Shown in pieces: positions 1 to 10,849 of a stretch of DNA of 64,000 nucleotides. This DNA is from Microbotryomycetes sp. JL201. Taxonomy: Eukaryota > Basidiomycota > Microbotryomycetes. The stretch covers positions 1 through 64,000 of the forward strand of contig JAQYUZ010000003.1 of NCBI GenBank assembly GCA_033819885.1, in the 5' to 3' direction. A program made the position numbers and the translations under genes. How positions within the stretch are numbered: position 1 is the first letter of the stretch; each line of letters starts with the position of its first letter. Under the pieces are notes generated by a model. The model saw only the letters and a program-made list of their open reading frames with translations. It did no database searches and was not told where the DNA came from.

Positions 1-78
1 AACCCTAACCCTAACCCTAACCCTAACCCTAACCCTAACCCTAACCCTAACCCTAACCCTAACCCTAACCCTAACCCT
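1..78. repeat. Telomeric repeat, (AACCCT)13
   Basis: Thirteen uninterrupted copies of AACCCT start at base 1, the C-rich strand of a TTAGGG telomere read from the chromosome end inward. The array ends sharply at base 78 and unique sequence follows. No variant repeats are mixed in, so the window begins at an assembled left chromosome end. Confidence 0.98.
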
Positions 79-1257
79 GGAGAGACGTTGCCGCGCTGGG
101 CGCCGACTTGGCCACCCTTTCCTGACCTGTGATGCTCTGCCTGTTACGATTCGCACTCATATGCGTCACATCTAGCCCGCCGCATGCCTGTACTGGCGCT
201 AGCACTTGCCCATAGCGACATCGTGGCCAACTTGCGCGACGCCGAGGGGCCCAAGCTCAGAGACTTCGCGCCTAAGACGCAATCACTGTTCATATGCCCG
301 CGCGCAAGCACACAGCGACGCCTGATGGTGCAGTGTATTGCAACAGACCAAGGCTGATTGCGGTTGCAATGACCATGTCGCGAAGCAGGACAGTTCGAGG
401 AACGCCACCAATGCCAACGCGCATGTCAGTCGCAAGTTGCACGTTCACAGTCATACTCAACGATTATACTGTCGCGCGATGGTGCTCGCGTCGGCTCTGG
501 GCGTGTAAGTCACTGGCGCGGACTGCCTGAGTGGCGCCTGGTAGGCTGGCGACGTCAAAGACTGTCTTATCGTGCTTGCCGGCTGGGAAATTTGTCAAAC
601 GAAACAACACAAGTCTACGCGAGGCGTGGCCGAGCCTTGCGATGGCCTTGACGGCGTTGCAAAGGCGGCGTCGGATCAGCCGCGCGCGTTGGCGCATGCA
701 GGGGCCGCCGCGCGTCAAAGCAGACGGTTACGATCAAAAGCTTGAAACGCCCAAATATGCTGCCACTGAGCCACGCGTTTGCGTAGACCGGAGACAGTCG
801 CAATCTGGGCAGGCAGGGCGCGCGCGATCGTCCTCGCCGTCGTGTCTCGCGTATCAGCGCAGTGACATTTCGCGCGGCGGTTCTTGTGAGCCCAGTGATC
901 CGGTTGAGCGCACGCCGAGGTACGCGCTGATGTCGGTCGCACTCTGCCGAAATGCAAGACCAAAAGAGGCCCGAGCTCGCGCGCGTCGAATACCGCCAAG
1001 CGTTTCAATCGCCTCGCGCGCGTCGTTGGCATGCACAATGAAATTGCCCGAGTTTCTCGAGCTTGGTGATACGAAAGTGTCTCCTTCTGAATGCTCAAGC
1101 GCCTGCTGTAACAAAACTGGCTCTGCCTACTCAGATCCGTTGTCACCAGCAGTGGTACTCGCGCGAATTCCAATGCTGTAGCTGTCACGCCGGCCTCCTT
1201 TTGGTCAAGTCGTCGCGAATTCATCAAGTGTCATACAACGCTAGACCCAGAATCGAT
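79..1257. other. Short subtelomeric stretch without a recognisable gene
   Basis: About 1.2 kb separates the telomere from the first credible gene. Open frames of up to about 216 codons exist on both strands, but they overlap each other and have no recognisable motif. The stretch shows no telomere-linked helicase, no tandem repeat and no transposon end. I see nothing further in it. Confidence 0.6.
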
Positions 1258-2915
1258 TCAATCTCTATCATAATCTGAAGACCACTCTTCCGAATCGTCG
1301 TCATCGAACTCGTTCCAGTACTCGCCCGAACCATCCTCGTTGTCCTCGCTATCCGTGGCAGGCTCGTATTCAAATTCTATGTTTTTGGAATGGCAGAGCA
1401 GCTCCAGACTTTCGAGTTGAGCATCCGTAAACTGGTCAACATCCGTCAAAAGAAGGCGTTCCAGCGTCTGCTCGTGCGTCGCGATGAATGCTTCAATCTG
1501 TCGTTGATCGATAGACGGCGCAAAATTGAGCTCAAACTCGCGAATTGGCGAGTCTGTAAAGTGATTGAGAAAGTCATTGAGGACGGTTGAAATGGCGAGT
1601 GACGAGAGCCGGGGCAGGTTGAGGCATCGAGCCGTATCGCGGTCGGTGTCGGTCATGTTAACAGGCACGTCGTCAAGATCCAGCTGAACAAGTGTCGGGT
1701 GCATTTCGAGGAAGGCGACCCAAGAACGGTAAGAGAGCTCGTCGCAGCCGGACAGCGTCAGCTTTTCCAGCGAGTTGGTCCACTTGATATTGACAATGTT
1801 GTCGTCAAAATACGCGCCTGAGGCGACATTCAGCGAAGTCAAACTCGGTAGATACGCAATGTCGTGAACAAGCACGTGACCGAGGTCTCCAGGAGCAAAG
1901 AAATCGAGCGACAATGCTTTGAGAGCTTCGAAACCGTCCAACGTGAACGAGAAATAGTCCCATGCGCCGTCTGAATCCGCCGTCACTGAGAACTCTGTCA
2001 GTTGGCAGCGAAACTTGGTTTGGACCACTCGAAAGACGTAGTCGCGAGGGCGAATGTTGAATTCAGACTGTAGACTCTCTCGCACGGTCATTTCAAGGGC
2101 TGACAAGTTGGAACACATGTCCACGACAATGGCCATGGCGAGTGAGCGGATGCGAGCGGCTCGTTCCGTGGTGTTGACGTCTTCGAGATTGATGCCGTGT
2201 TGCCGAGCGAGTTGCTCGACGGTTGCCACTTGCGCGCAATGACCCGCTTGTAATTCAAGTTCCCTCGCCTCGTCGACATCGACGTCGTCCTCCTGTACGA
2301 GACCAACGAGGCTCTCAACAAGGGTGCCATACCGGAGCAGTGGGCCCTGAATGAGCTCGACTAATTTGTCGGTTTCTCGCGACAAATCAAGTTGCTGCAG
2401 CAAATGTCAGTCAGCCTGCCGCTGCCTAAAAGCGAACAACTGACCCGCCATAACGCTGGCCTGCATAATTCTGCCCATTCGTGCGACACGAGCGCCAAAG
2501 TTGAGAGGGTCGAAATGAATTTGTGACCCCGCGCGTAGGCGTCGTCGTTGAACGCGTCGGCGTCGTCCCCGTCAGATCCGCAGCGACTGACACCGTCCGA
2601 GCTGGCTTGGGACGTGCCTGCATCGGTTGTCCACTCTGCTTCTGCGGTGTCGCCGCCGTCGTTGTTGTCGACTCTGGTGGCGGCGACGTTCCAGCCGTTT
2701 TGGGCAGCAGCGCGCAGCCGAGGGGCCGAGTACTCGTCTACATGACCGAGATTCCTTTCATTGAATGCATCGTATCTCTGCTGGTCAAGCGCTGCGACCG
2801 CATTCACGACCAAAGCTTTGAGCTCGGCCGGAAGGCCAGAAAGCGTCGGCTCCATGCGCGCACTTTGCAATGCATTCGTCTCCAGTGGCGACATTGGAGC
2901 AATGGGCTCGGACAT
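1258..2915 (-). CDS. F-box-like / leucine-rich-repeat protein
   Basis: Two exons, 2915-2445 and 2394-1258, joined across a 50-nt GT-AG intron (donor GTCAGT, acceptor TGCAG) give 535 residues. The N-terminal part reads like a fungal F-box: LSGLPAELKALVV, an acidic linker, then ALVSHEWAELCRPALWR continuing into QLDLS exactly across the splice. The rest has loosely repeating leucine-rich segments (LTSLNV, LEKLTLSGCD, LVQLDLDDVP), as in F-box proteins that carry LRRs. The C-terminus is strongly acidic (about 30 residues rich in D and E). Such proteins are SCF ubiquitin-ligase substrate adaptors; the substrate cannot be guessed. The start at 2915 is chosen because the upstream in-frame stretch is hydrophobic and unlike the rest. 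This is the gene nearest the telomere. Confidence 0.72.
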
Positions 2916-3413
2916 GCTGCGACGCTGCCGGGTCCGGCGTACGACGACCCCGTCTAGTGCACAGCAACGCAACCAGTCAGCGACATGTGCGCACCATAGC
3001 TGTGTCCAGCAGAACCACGCCTGCCGTTTCAGGCCAGGTTCATTGATCATTGTCAAGACGAATAAGACCATGACGCATGTCGCTTGCGGCAAGTAGGAGG
3101 CGCCAGGACTCACAAAAGATGGATGCTGAGAAACGCCGCGCGTGCAAAGAGTGACGCACAAAGTTGCAAGTTTTGCCGGTCTCAGAACAGTCAAGAGGTT
3201 GTCATAGATGTCGGTCGGTCGACGCGGGTGCGCAAGGACCGAGATAAAAGAGCGACAAGCGATGAGTACCGTGAATATTCTATGTTGAGCGTCCGACTTG
3301 TATCGCACATCACAAAGTCTTTCTACATTAATGTCGCTGCAACTGAGATTTTGCAAATTGTTGCCTACTTTCACGCGACATTTCGCATCCGACTCTCTGT
3401 ACACACGCGGGCA

Positions 3414-4501
3414 ATGCCGTCCAAGCTCAGGAAGCGCGCATCGCCTGGCAAGCCCGCCGCTGCTGCTTCTTCAATGCGCCAGACTGTAGCTCACAGCAAG
3501 CCAGCGTCGCCGATCGCGCTCAGGACAGCAGCGGCGGTGCCGGCAAAACCAGAGCGTACTACGACTACTGCGACTGCGGCACTCCTCAGTGACACTACGA
3601 GCATCATCTCGTCCTCTGCTAGGTGAGGGAACGTCCGTGCGTGGTCTGAAAGTTGCCATGCGCGAGCGATGACGTCCGTTGCACGAATCGCGTAGCTGAC
3701 TTTTCGCGACTTGGGAGATCCGAGCCAGCTTCGAGCATTCCAACAGCGGAATCTAGCCCGACTGTGCCACCCACGGCATCATTTGTCGCGCCATCACCAG
3801 ACTCGGCGCTCGCTCTACTGCGCCAAAGGATCGAGAATGACGAATTCGCACGAAATCGAGAACATAGCGACTACGAGACAACCCCCACAAAGCTGCGCCG
3901 CAAACGGTTTGCATCCGAGATTGACAGCCTGGCAAGCGCGGACGCCACCACATCGAGGAAACGAGAACAGCCGGCCAATGACAAGCCTGTGTCACAGAGC
4001 ACTACCGGAGACCACGCAGAATTGGACACGGCGTCGTCTTCAACTGCTTTTGAGGAAACCGGCGCGCGACACGCTCCACTCGAGATAAAGTCGATTCCCA
4101 CGGCGTCCTCGGCAATCCAGTCGCAGGACCTGATGGCAGATGTTGTCACGACCGCCTACGACGTCGCACAACACACACTCACTCTCACTTGGCGCCTTGG
4201 CAAGTCGTGCGCGCGGTTGCCGTTTCGTCTTGCCAGCCACATACCTGTCGTCGGTCGACTTGTACCCTTGGCCAGCCATCCCGTTGAGCGTACCAGAATA
4301 GCCGAGCAAGAGCACAGTACCATCATCGCAGAGCGCGTTGATACAGAAACAGGCTTGATGAGGCAAGCAATTGACCTTGGTGGCGCGTTCGCGCTCGCTA
4401 GCATTCTGATTCCGTTGGCGTTAGCTTCAGTCGTCTACACGACGCTGTACAACTTTGTCTACACACCATCCAGACGGCAGGGTGTGACCAGGTCGTCATA
4501 A
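3414..4501 (+). CDS. Hypothetical protein with a C-terminal membrane segment
   Basis: Exons 3414-3622 and 3718-4501 (intron 95 nt, phase 2) give about 330 residues. I do not recognise the family. The first 150 residues are basic, Ser/Ala/Thr-rich and probably disordered, starting MPSKLRKRASPGK. The middle has a short predicted helix (residues LALLRQRIENDEFARNR). Near the end lies one clear hydrophobic segment (FALASILIPLALASVVYTTL) followed by a short polar tail, so the protein looks tail-anchored or single-pass. A second amphipathic stretch around CARLPFRLASHIPVVGRLVP precedes it. The acceptor is the only one nearby that keeps the phase, but it is weak, so the exon junction is less certain than in neighbouring genes. 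Confidence 0.55.
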
Positions 4502-4695
4502 ATTGCCCCTCTGATTACATCGAGCTTTCTGCCTACCGACCTCGATCAGAGCGGCCGCAGTCGTACAGCTTTTGTCGCGACTTGTTACGAATGTTGTATA
4601 GCACAAAATGCTCAAAATTGTTTGATCCGTCGATTGCGAGTGAATGAGCCCTTACCGCAAGGACATTCGCCCCTTGAACGTTCTCAAATAGTGCA

Positions 4696-5914
4696 ATGTC
4701 GTCATGGATGTATTCATCGTCTACAAAACGCGGTCGTCAATCTTTATCGCCGCCATTAGCCGCACAAAGAGACGCAGAAGCGATCGTCGACGCTGCTACG
4801 CGCCTGCACGTCGTGCACGCGCACGAGGCCGCCCTCATTCGCGGACATGATCGGCTCGTATCTCAGACCGAACGCCATGACGTGCCAAACACGCGACTGG
4901 TGCAGTGGACGGGCTCGTTGCCTGGCGATGAACGGCCTGTGTGGCTCGACAAGTGAGTGTGTCCACCTTCCATGGCATCGTGCTATGCATCGATCGAAAA
5001 AAGGCGTGCCATTTCCTTAGCGTGCATCGCGTGGACGGACACGCCATCCAGGTCGGAAATCAGACCTGGGACAGGCGTACTCAGATGTGCAAAGATGCTT
5101 CAAGGTCTTGGACAACATCTCACGGTGCCTCAATATCCTGCGTTACAGGTATGACGCGCTCAACTTGCTGCAGAACCTGCCTTTGCCTCAAGCGCCACCG
5201 TCTCCAGTCTTGTCCGACGGCTTCTCGGACTTGGCTTCCGACAGCGAAGAATTATTCTATTTTGACGAGGCTACGAGGCAGGAGATTGCTCAAGGCAAGA
5301 AGCGCCGAAGGCTCGAGATTGGACGAGAGCACCGCATGCGCGAGCTCGCAAAGCAACAAGAGTCGCACTCGGCCGAGGTTCAAGAAGCTTCAGAGGCACG
5401 TGTCTCTTCCGGCTTTCTAAAGCATGCAATCCGACTCTTACTGTGCTTGCAGCCGTCACAGAAGCAACTTACAATGATGCAGAAATTGCACGCCACGCTC
5501 TCTTCATCCGCAGAACCTGCTTTGCTCGAGATGCGCATCATGGCCAACTATGCATCCGATCCGCGATTCTCGTTCCTGCGCAAGAATGGTCAGTTTCGCG
5601 CAGAGTGGGAGGAGATTCGGGCGGGCAAGCTGGCGGCTGTAACGACCGAGAGCGAGGCGGCACAGTCGACGCTTGTTGGCTACGGAAGCGATTCCGATAA
5701 CGGCAGTGACAAAGTCGGCAAGGACTTGGTAGCGGGGCTCGACGCCGGTGGCGATGACATCAGCCATCACAAATCTTTGATCGCCCGCAACACTGAGGGA
5801 GATTTCCAGTCGAGCGACTTGTCGAGGCAGAAGCAAGAGCAAAGGGCGCGCAAGGCGAAAGCGTGGGCAGAGCGGCGGCGGGCAGAGCGAGAGCCGCCGC
5901 AACAAGATGTATGA
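4696..5914 (+). CDS. SWAP-family splicing regulator (DRY_EERY + SURP domains)
   Basis: Exons 4696-4952 and 5149-5914 give about 340 residues. The 196-nt intron is long for this genome, but only this acceptor both keeps phase and restores the SWAP N-terminal signature: LVQWTGSLPGDERPVWLD from exon 1 joined to KYDALNLLQNLP in exon 2, matching the W-x-G-D...DRYD-LL pattern of suppressor-of-white-apricot proteins. The second half holds a SURP-like helix (LHATLSSSAEPALLEMRI, then SDPRFSFL) and a basic C-terminus (RKAKAWAERRRAEREPP). Family members act in nuclear pre-mRNA splicing control. A 51-nt in-frame segment near 5402-5452 just before the SURP region could be a further weak intron. The protein lacks the long RS tail of animal SWAP. 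Confidence 0.72.
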
Positions 5915-6713
5915 AATAGTATCAAGATATCGCGACAATGCGAGTGTGTATTTCACAGAATATTTGGCGTCGCTTGGCGAAACCGAGACACGGACGGTAG
6001 CTCTGATTGCAAACTCTGAGTCTCAACGGCTGCCCCGCGCGCGAGGCCAGCGATGGAAAAAGCTCCAAAAAAAGTCACGGCTTAGCGCGACCACTCGTTC
6101 GAGTGACCCATCACACCGTACTTGTCCTTTGGGCGGTGACGGAAACTGAGACATTCTCGGCAGCCCGATCGGTTCTTGCTGCGTGCGCGCCTGATTTTCC
6201 GGCCCCACACATCGTCGGCAGCCGTCTCTTGCGCGCACACGCCCCCACCTTTCGGCGCCGAGGCCCGTGCACCAGGATCTCCGATCTGCAGGGCACCCGC
6301 TTAAGGAGTCTCTGCACTCTTTGGCTCTGCCGTGTCCGAACGGGACCTGTGTGGTCGATTTGAGGTCCAAGGCTCATCGCGCTGACGTACATCTCGGCAG
6401 ATCCTTGTTCGTAAGTATTGCTCTGCTCTCCCCGATAACGCTCGTCAACATGCTACAGCCCGTCACGGCGTGGATTGAAATGCACGGCGCGCGCTCGGCG
6501 TCCACCGTCCGCGCGAGCACCTGACTGGCTATTCCCGAGCCATCACACTCGTACTCTCGGTACTGACTTTGTGAACGCTGCAGACCTGGCCATTGTGGCC
6601 AACTAGGAGTCTCGTGCGCGCGCTTGGCTCGGCCGCCGCCAGACTCGAACAAGGTGCACGCGGTACATTCACGCGTCAAATCATAATCTTATCTCTCTCT
6701 TTTCTTCAGTTCA
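5915..6713. other. Intergenic, no gene seen
   Basis: About 800 bp between the SWAP-like gene and the SepH-type kinase. Frames of 80-118 codons exist on both strands but shadow each other and show no motif. A pyrimidine-rich run (TCTCTCTCTTTTCTTCAG) sits immediately before the kinase start and could be a promoter tract or the end of a 5' UTR intron. Most of the stretch is probably the kinase gene's upstream region. Confidence 0.5.
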
Positions 6714-9698
6714 ATGGCTGTCCCTGCTCATATGGCTGAAGATACCGGCTACGACTCGAAACTCCCGAGAAAGCGAACAACATCGCTTTTGACAACACTC
6801 TCGTCACGTTTGCGCTCATCAGGCCATATAACAAAGCACTTCGTCGCTCCAGACGGCACGCCGTATCGCAAACCGTCCCTGTTGCGACGCCACCTGTCGT
6901 CCTCGGCTGCCGCCACCACTACCGAGAACGAGTCGGCAGCGCTCGGTGACACCGACGATGATGGCTTGCAGCAGTACCTCCAACGCGCTACTTTTGCACA
7001 ATCATCGCCTGAACTTGCCAAAGTCGAGACGTATCAGGCATGGCCAAACGCCGGCGCTTTCGTCGAACCCAAATTACTTTCTCAACCTCGCACTCCGCAG
7101 GACGAAAATACTCCAGTGACAGCAATCGGTCAACCTGCACGCGCCGAATTCGATCGCTCTCGACAACGGTCGATCGCGCTCGCAAAGCTCATTGGCTCGG
7201 CGGGTACAAGAACAGGACCGGCCGAGCGATCTATTTTGCAGCCGACAGCGTCGCTCGTCATCAACGCCTCGACCACCCCTCCTGTGAGGCCGCCTCCGAC
7301 ACCGCTGCCTCTTGAAATGAACCTTCGAGGGAGACTTTTGCGCGCAAAGAGCAACCAATCGGGTCATCTGGTCGTTGGATCGTTCGACTCGTCATCCAGT
7401 CGCTCTCAAAGCTCGTCTCAGCTGACAGCGGTGTCTGTAAAGACGATCGATGACCGAGACGTAAATTCTGGACCGCGCTTGCCAAAACCGAGCAACAATT
7501 CAGTGTCAGACCCGCCTGCCACCCTTTACAGCAACAACCGAATGGTAGAGAGCGCCGTCGATATGCTGGCTGTTGTCGACGAGGATGGTTCTTGCGGATC
7601 CAGTCATCAGCGATTCGCGAGCAAGAGGCGCTTCGCGCGGCAGTCAGCCTCACCGCCATCGTCAATCTCTCATGGTCACAGACACAGTCTCGACGGACGG
7701 GTTGAAGCAGGAGCAGACGTCGCCAGGTCCAACTCGACAACACGTCTTCGCGTCTTGACGCAGGAAAAGACTCGACCTGGAGACGACATTCAACGGTCGT
7801 TCTCGGCATCGCTTGCAGAGCTTTCTGGCACTGACGAGCCGCCAAAGCAACTCATCACTGTCCCGGCACGCGGTGGGCTGACGCCACGGATGACGGACGA
7901 TCGCCGACGCCACTCGAGCCAGTCACCAGTCCTTGGCGCGCAACTGCTGCGTACAAAGCTCGTGCTGCATGAAGACGGGAAGCCTCCGCTGACATATGCA
8001 AGTCGTTCGATTCCGCTCGACGAATGCGCTCGCTAACAGTCTGCTACAGCAACTTGGCGAGTGCATCGGGCGAGGCCAATTTGGAGCTGTGTACCGCGCT
8101 CTTAACCTCAATTCGGGACGCGTCGTCGCCGTCAAGCGCATCTCTCTGGCCGGCAAGACCAAAGTCGAGATTGATCAACTTTCGAGCGAAGTTCAACTGC
8201 TCAAGGCTCTGTCGCATCCGAGTGTCGTCCAGTACGAAGGCTTGGTCAAAACCGAGCACAACCTCAACATTATTCTCGAGTATGTCCTGCCACTGCTGTC
8301 TAAAGCGCGACCGTGACCAACGTTTCACAGGTTTGTCGAAAACGGCTCGTTACAAAAAACGCTCAAGGCCTTTGGAGAGCTACCTGAAGCATTGGTCGCC
8401 TCGTACGTGGTCAAAATCCTCGAGAGTCTCGACTACTTGCACTCGCAAGGCGTCGTGCACTGCGATCTCAAAGGCGAGATGCGCCTGTTTCTGCACTGCC
8501 TTGTGCTGACCAAGACCGCGCTCGCAGCGGCCAACATTCTGACAACAAAGAATGGCAACATCAAGCTGTCCGACTTTGGCGTGTCGCTCAATCTGAACGC
8601 TATCGTCAACCAAAGCATGAGCGCAAGTCCGCGAGTCGATGGCACGCCAAATTGGATGCCACCAGAGGTGATTCAGCTACGAGGAGCGTCGACGGCGTCC
8701 GACATTTGGTCTCTTGGATGTACCATCATTGAGCTTGTCAAGGGCAAGCCACCGTATGCCGAGTTGAATGCTATGAGCGCCATGTTTCGCATCGTCGAAG
8801 ACGACTGCCCGCCGATCCCAGCTTGCTGCTCATCAGAGCTGGCCGACTTTCTAAAGCTCTGCTTTGCGAAAAATCCCTTTGAGCGCCCGACGGCTGTCGA
8901 GCTGCTGTCTCACCATTGGCTCGAGCTCAACTGGGATCCAAAGCGCGTAAGCAGGTCTGTGAAACAGCGAGTGACCAACCATTGCTCAGATTGTCCTTCC
9001 AGGACCTGAGGCCTCAGGACTCGCTTCCGTTTCTCAGACGTTTCAGCCAGGACACTGCGCGACCGAGCTTTGACAACACGGCCATTGATGGCGTAGGTGA
9101 TCCATTCGCGAGTGACGTGCCAGGTGTCCATTTCGATCCGGTGAGCACGCAGCAGACACACCATGCCGAAACTCTGACGCTTGTCTGGCAGTCGGTGCAA
9201 GCGCCTCGCCACGCTCGAGCAAGGTCAAATCAACCTCATGTATTTGTCAAGACGAGCTTCAGCAAAGCAATCGTGTGCCGACTGTGCCAAGAGACGACAA
9301 AGAAACACTCGGTCCTATGCAAAGAGTGTGGCTTGATCGCGCACGCGCGGTGTAGTTCGCTCGCGACGCCTTGCAGCAAAGAGTCGCGGTTTCGCGCAAC
9401 GCCTTTCTCGAGCTCTCCACCAGAGTCGCCGACATCAGGTAGCAACGAGGCAGTGTTACAAACTAGCTCCGACGCAGAAGGGGAGCGTAAACTGTTGCGT
9501 CGACTCTCTCGAACAAATACGCCAACTGCACGGCAGAGAACTCACGGTTCACTGTCGAGCCCTTGCACGACTCCGCCGGCTACAGTGGCAAAGTCTTCCG
9601 GATTGTCGAGTGACAACACCCAGAATCCAGTGTCAAGGTCACGGTCGCGACGACCGAGCTTGTCTGTCATTCCATCTCAGGACTGTGTCGTTCAGTGA
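6714..9698 (+). CDS. Cdc15/SepH-type STE kinase with C-terminal C1 domain
   Basis: Five exons (6714-7997, 8050-8279, 8331-8473, 8528-8946, 9003-9698) give 923 residues. The catalytic domain, about residues 427-690, shows GRGQFG, VVAVKRI, VVHCDLK, LSDFG and PNWMPPEV plus IWSLGCTIIELVKGKPPY, typical of the Cdc7 (S. pombe)/SepH kinases that head the septation initiation network. After it comes a zinc-binding C1-type domain (HVFVKTSFSKAIVCRLC, then CKECGLIAHARC), roughly residues 770-815. The first 425 residues are Ser-rich and low complexity, whereas SepH/Cdc7 kinases usually begin near the catalytic domain. Two of the four introns (7998-8049 and 8474-8527) need GC donors; using them gives PPLTY-QQLGECIGRG and HCDLK-AANILTT, exactly the family pattern. 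Acts in cytokinesis by homology. Confidence 0.85.
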
Positions 9699-9881
9699 CT
9701 GCCTCGGCCGCCAGACTATCCTTTCCATACGCCGCCAGGGCTCTTGTTTTTGCCACGACCACCTTTGCAACTATATCTTTAAGTCTATCTTGTTTGATGT
9801 ACATGGAATCGTTATTCACATGCGTTTATACCGAGTTCTTTGCTTCTCGCTTGGCTTGCCCTTCAACACCAGCACGGGACC

Positions 9882-10781
9882 ATGAAGCGCACATTGTCCA
9901 ACCAAGGCTCGCCGCCACCTACCAACTCGAAAACCAAGAAAAAGTCTCGTCTGTCGACAAGTGTCGTGGCAAATCAGAATGCGATGAGCTCGCCTCCGCC
10001 GCCGCCTTTGTCGTCCAACACGCTGCAGTGGCCTACCGGCAGCCGAAGCAGGAGCCGCAGTGCCAGTATCGAGCCCGAATCGAGGCAGTATGGTCACGCA
10101 GGACCGGGTAGGGGCGTCAGAGACGGCAGCGTCGCTGGCAACGACGGCGCCGGCGGTGCTACAGGCGAGCAGGACGGCGTAGAACAGCAAGAGGCACAGG
10201 ACGGGGACAACGAAGATGATGATGACAATGACGACTTGTTTTCAGACGACGAGGTGCGTTCTGGCGCGCACGTGACTTGGGCCGAGACTGATGCGCGCTT
10301 GTTTCGCAGTTTGGCCTGAACCAAAAACAAATGGCACGGGAAAAAGAAGACTTGAGAGTGCTGCTCGAGCACTTTGACGCAGAGCAGATGGACCGCTACG
10401 AGGCCTTCCGTCGCAGCGGTCTCACAAAGGGCGCCGTCCGCAAGGTGCGCTCCAATCCGCGCTATTGTCACGACACGTCTCAGTCTCTGTTCACAGCTCG
10501 TCAACAACCTCGCAGGCCAGAACGTGCCGCCATCGGTCTTGACGGTTGTGCGTGGTTTCGCCAAAGTCTTCGTAGGCGAAATTGTCGAAAAGGGCGAGTG
10601 CGCCTGGACTGCCATCTCGCGATGCCACTAACGTCAGCCCCTTGCAGCTCGTCAAGTCGCGAATCATGACGGCTCGCTCTCTCCAAGCGATATCAGAGAG
10701 GCGTACCGACTGTATCTCCTCGAGCACCCGTGGGCCGGCGCAGGCGTCGGTTCGGGTAGCAAAAAATTGTTCACAAAATAA
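9882..10781 (+). CDS. TAF11: Transcription initiation factor TFIID subunit 11
   Basis: Four exons (9882-10253, 10310-10444, 10497-10593, 10648-10781) give 245 residues. The C-terminal half is a TAFII28 histone fold: FDAEQMDRYEAFRRSGLTK, then LVNNLAGQNVPPSVLTVVRG and FAKVFVGEIVEK running into ARQV, then SPSDIREAYRLYLLEHP. TAF11 pairs with TAF13 in the TFIID lobe that contacts TBP and TFIIA. The N-terminal 120 residues are disordered, with a Pro run and a long acidic block just before the fold, as is usual in fungal TAF11. The third intron (10594-10647, 54 nt) starts with GCGAGT; only this GC donor joins EIVEK to ARQV in phase, because the nearby GT option leads to an early stop. The gene ends 68 bp from the convergent monooxygenase gene. 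Confidence 0.92.
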
Positions 10782-10807
10782 GCTCGATCCGCTCATCATC
10801 AATCCGT

Positions 10808-10824
10808 GTTGTTGTTGTTGTTGT
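10808..10824. repeat. (GTT)n microsatellite between convergent genes
   Basis: A run of GTT triplets lies in the 68-bp gap between the stops of TAF11 and the monooxygenase gene. It is probably part of overlapping 3' UTRs. No coding role is apparent. Confidence 0.7.
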
Positions 10825-10849
10825 AAGGCCTGCCTCGCATTTCACTCTA

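Noticed and set aside
531-1227. Frames of 170-216 codons next to the telomere
   Set aside because: They overlap on opposite strands, show no motif or splice partner and have the composition of random GC-rich frames.
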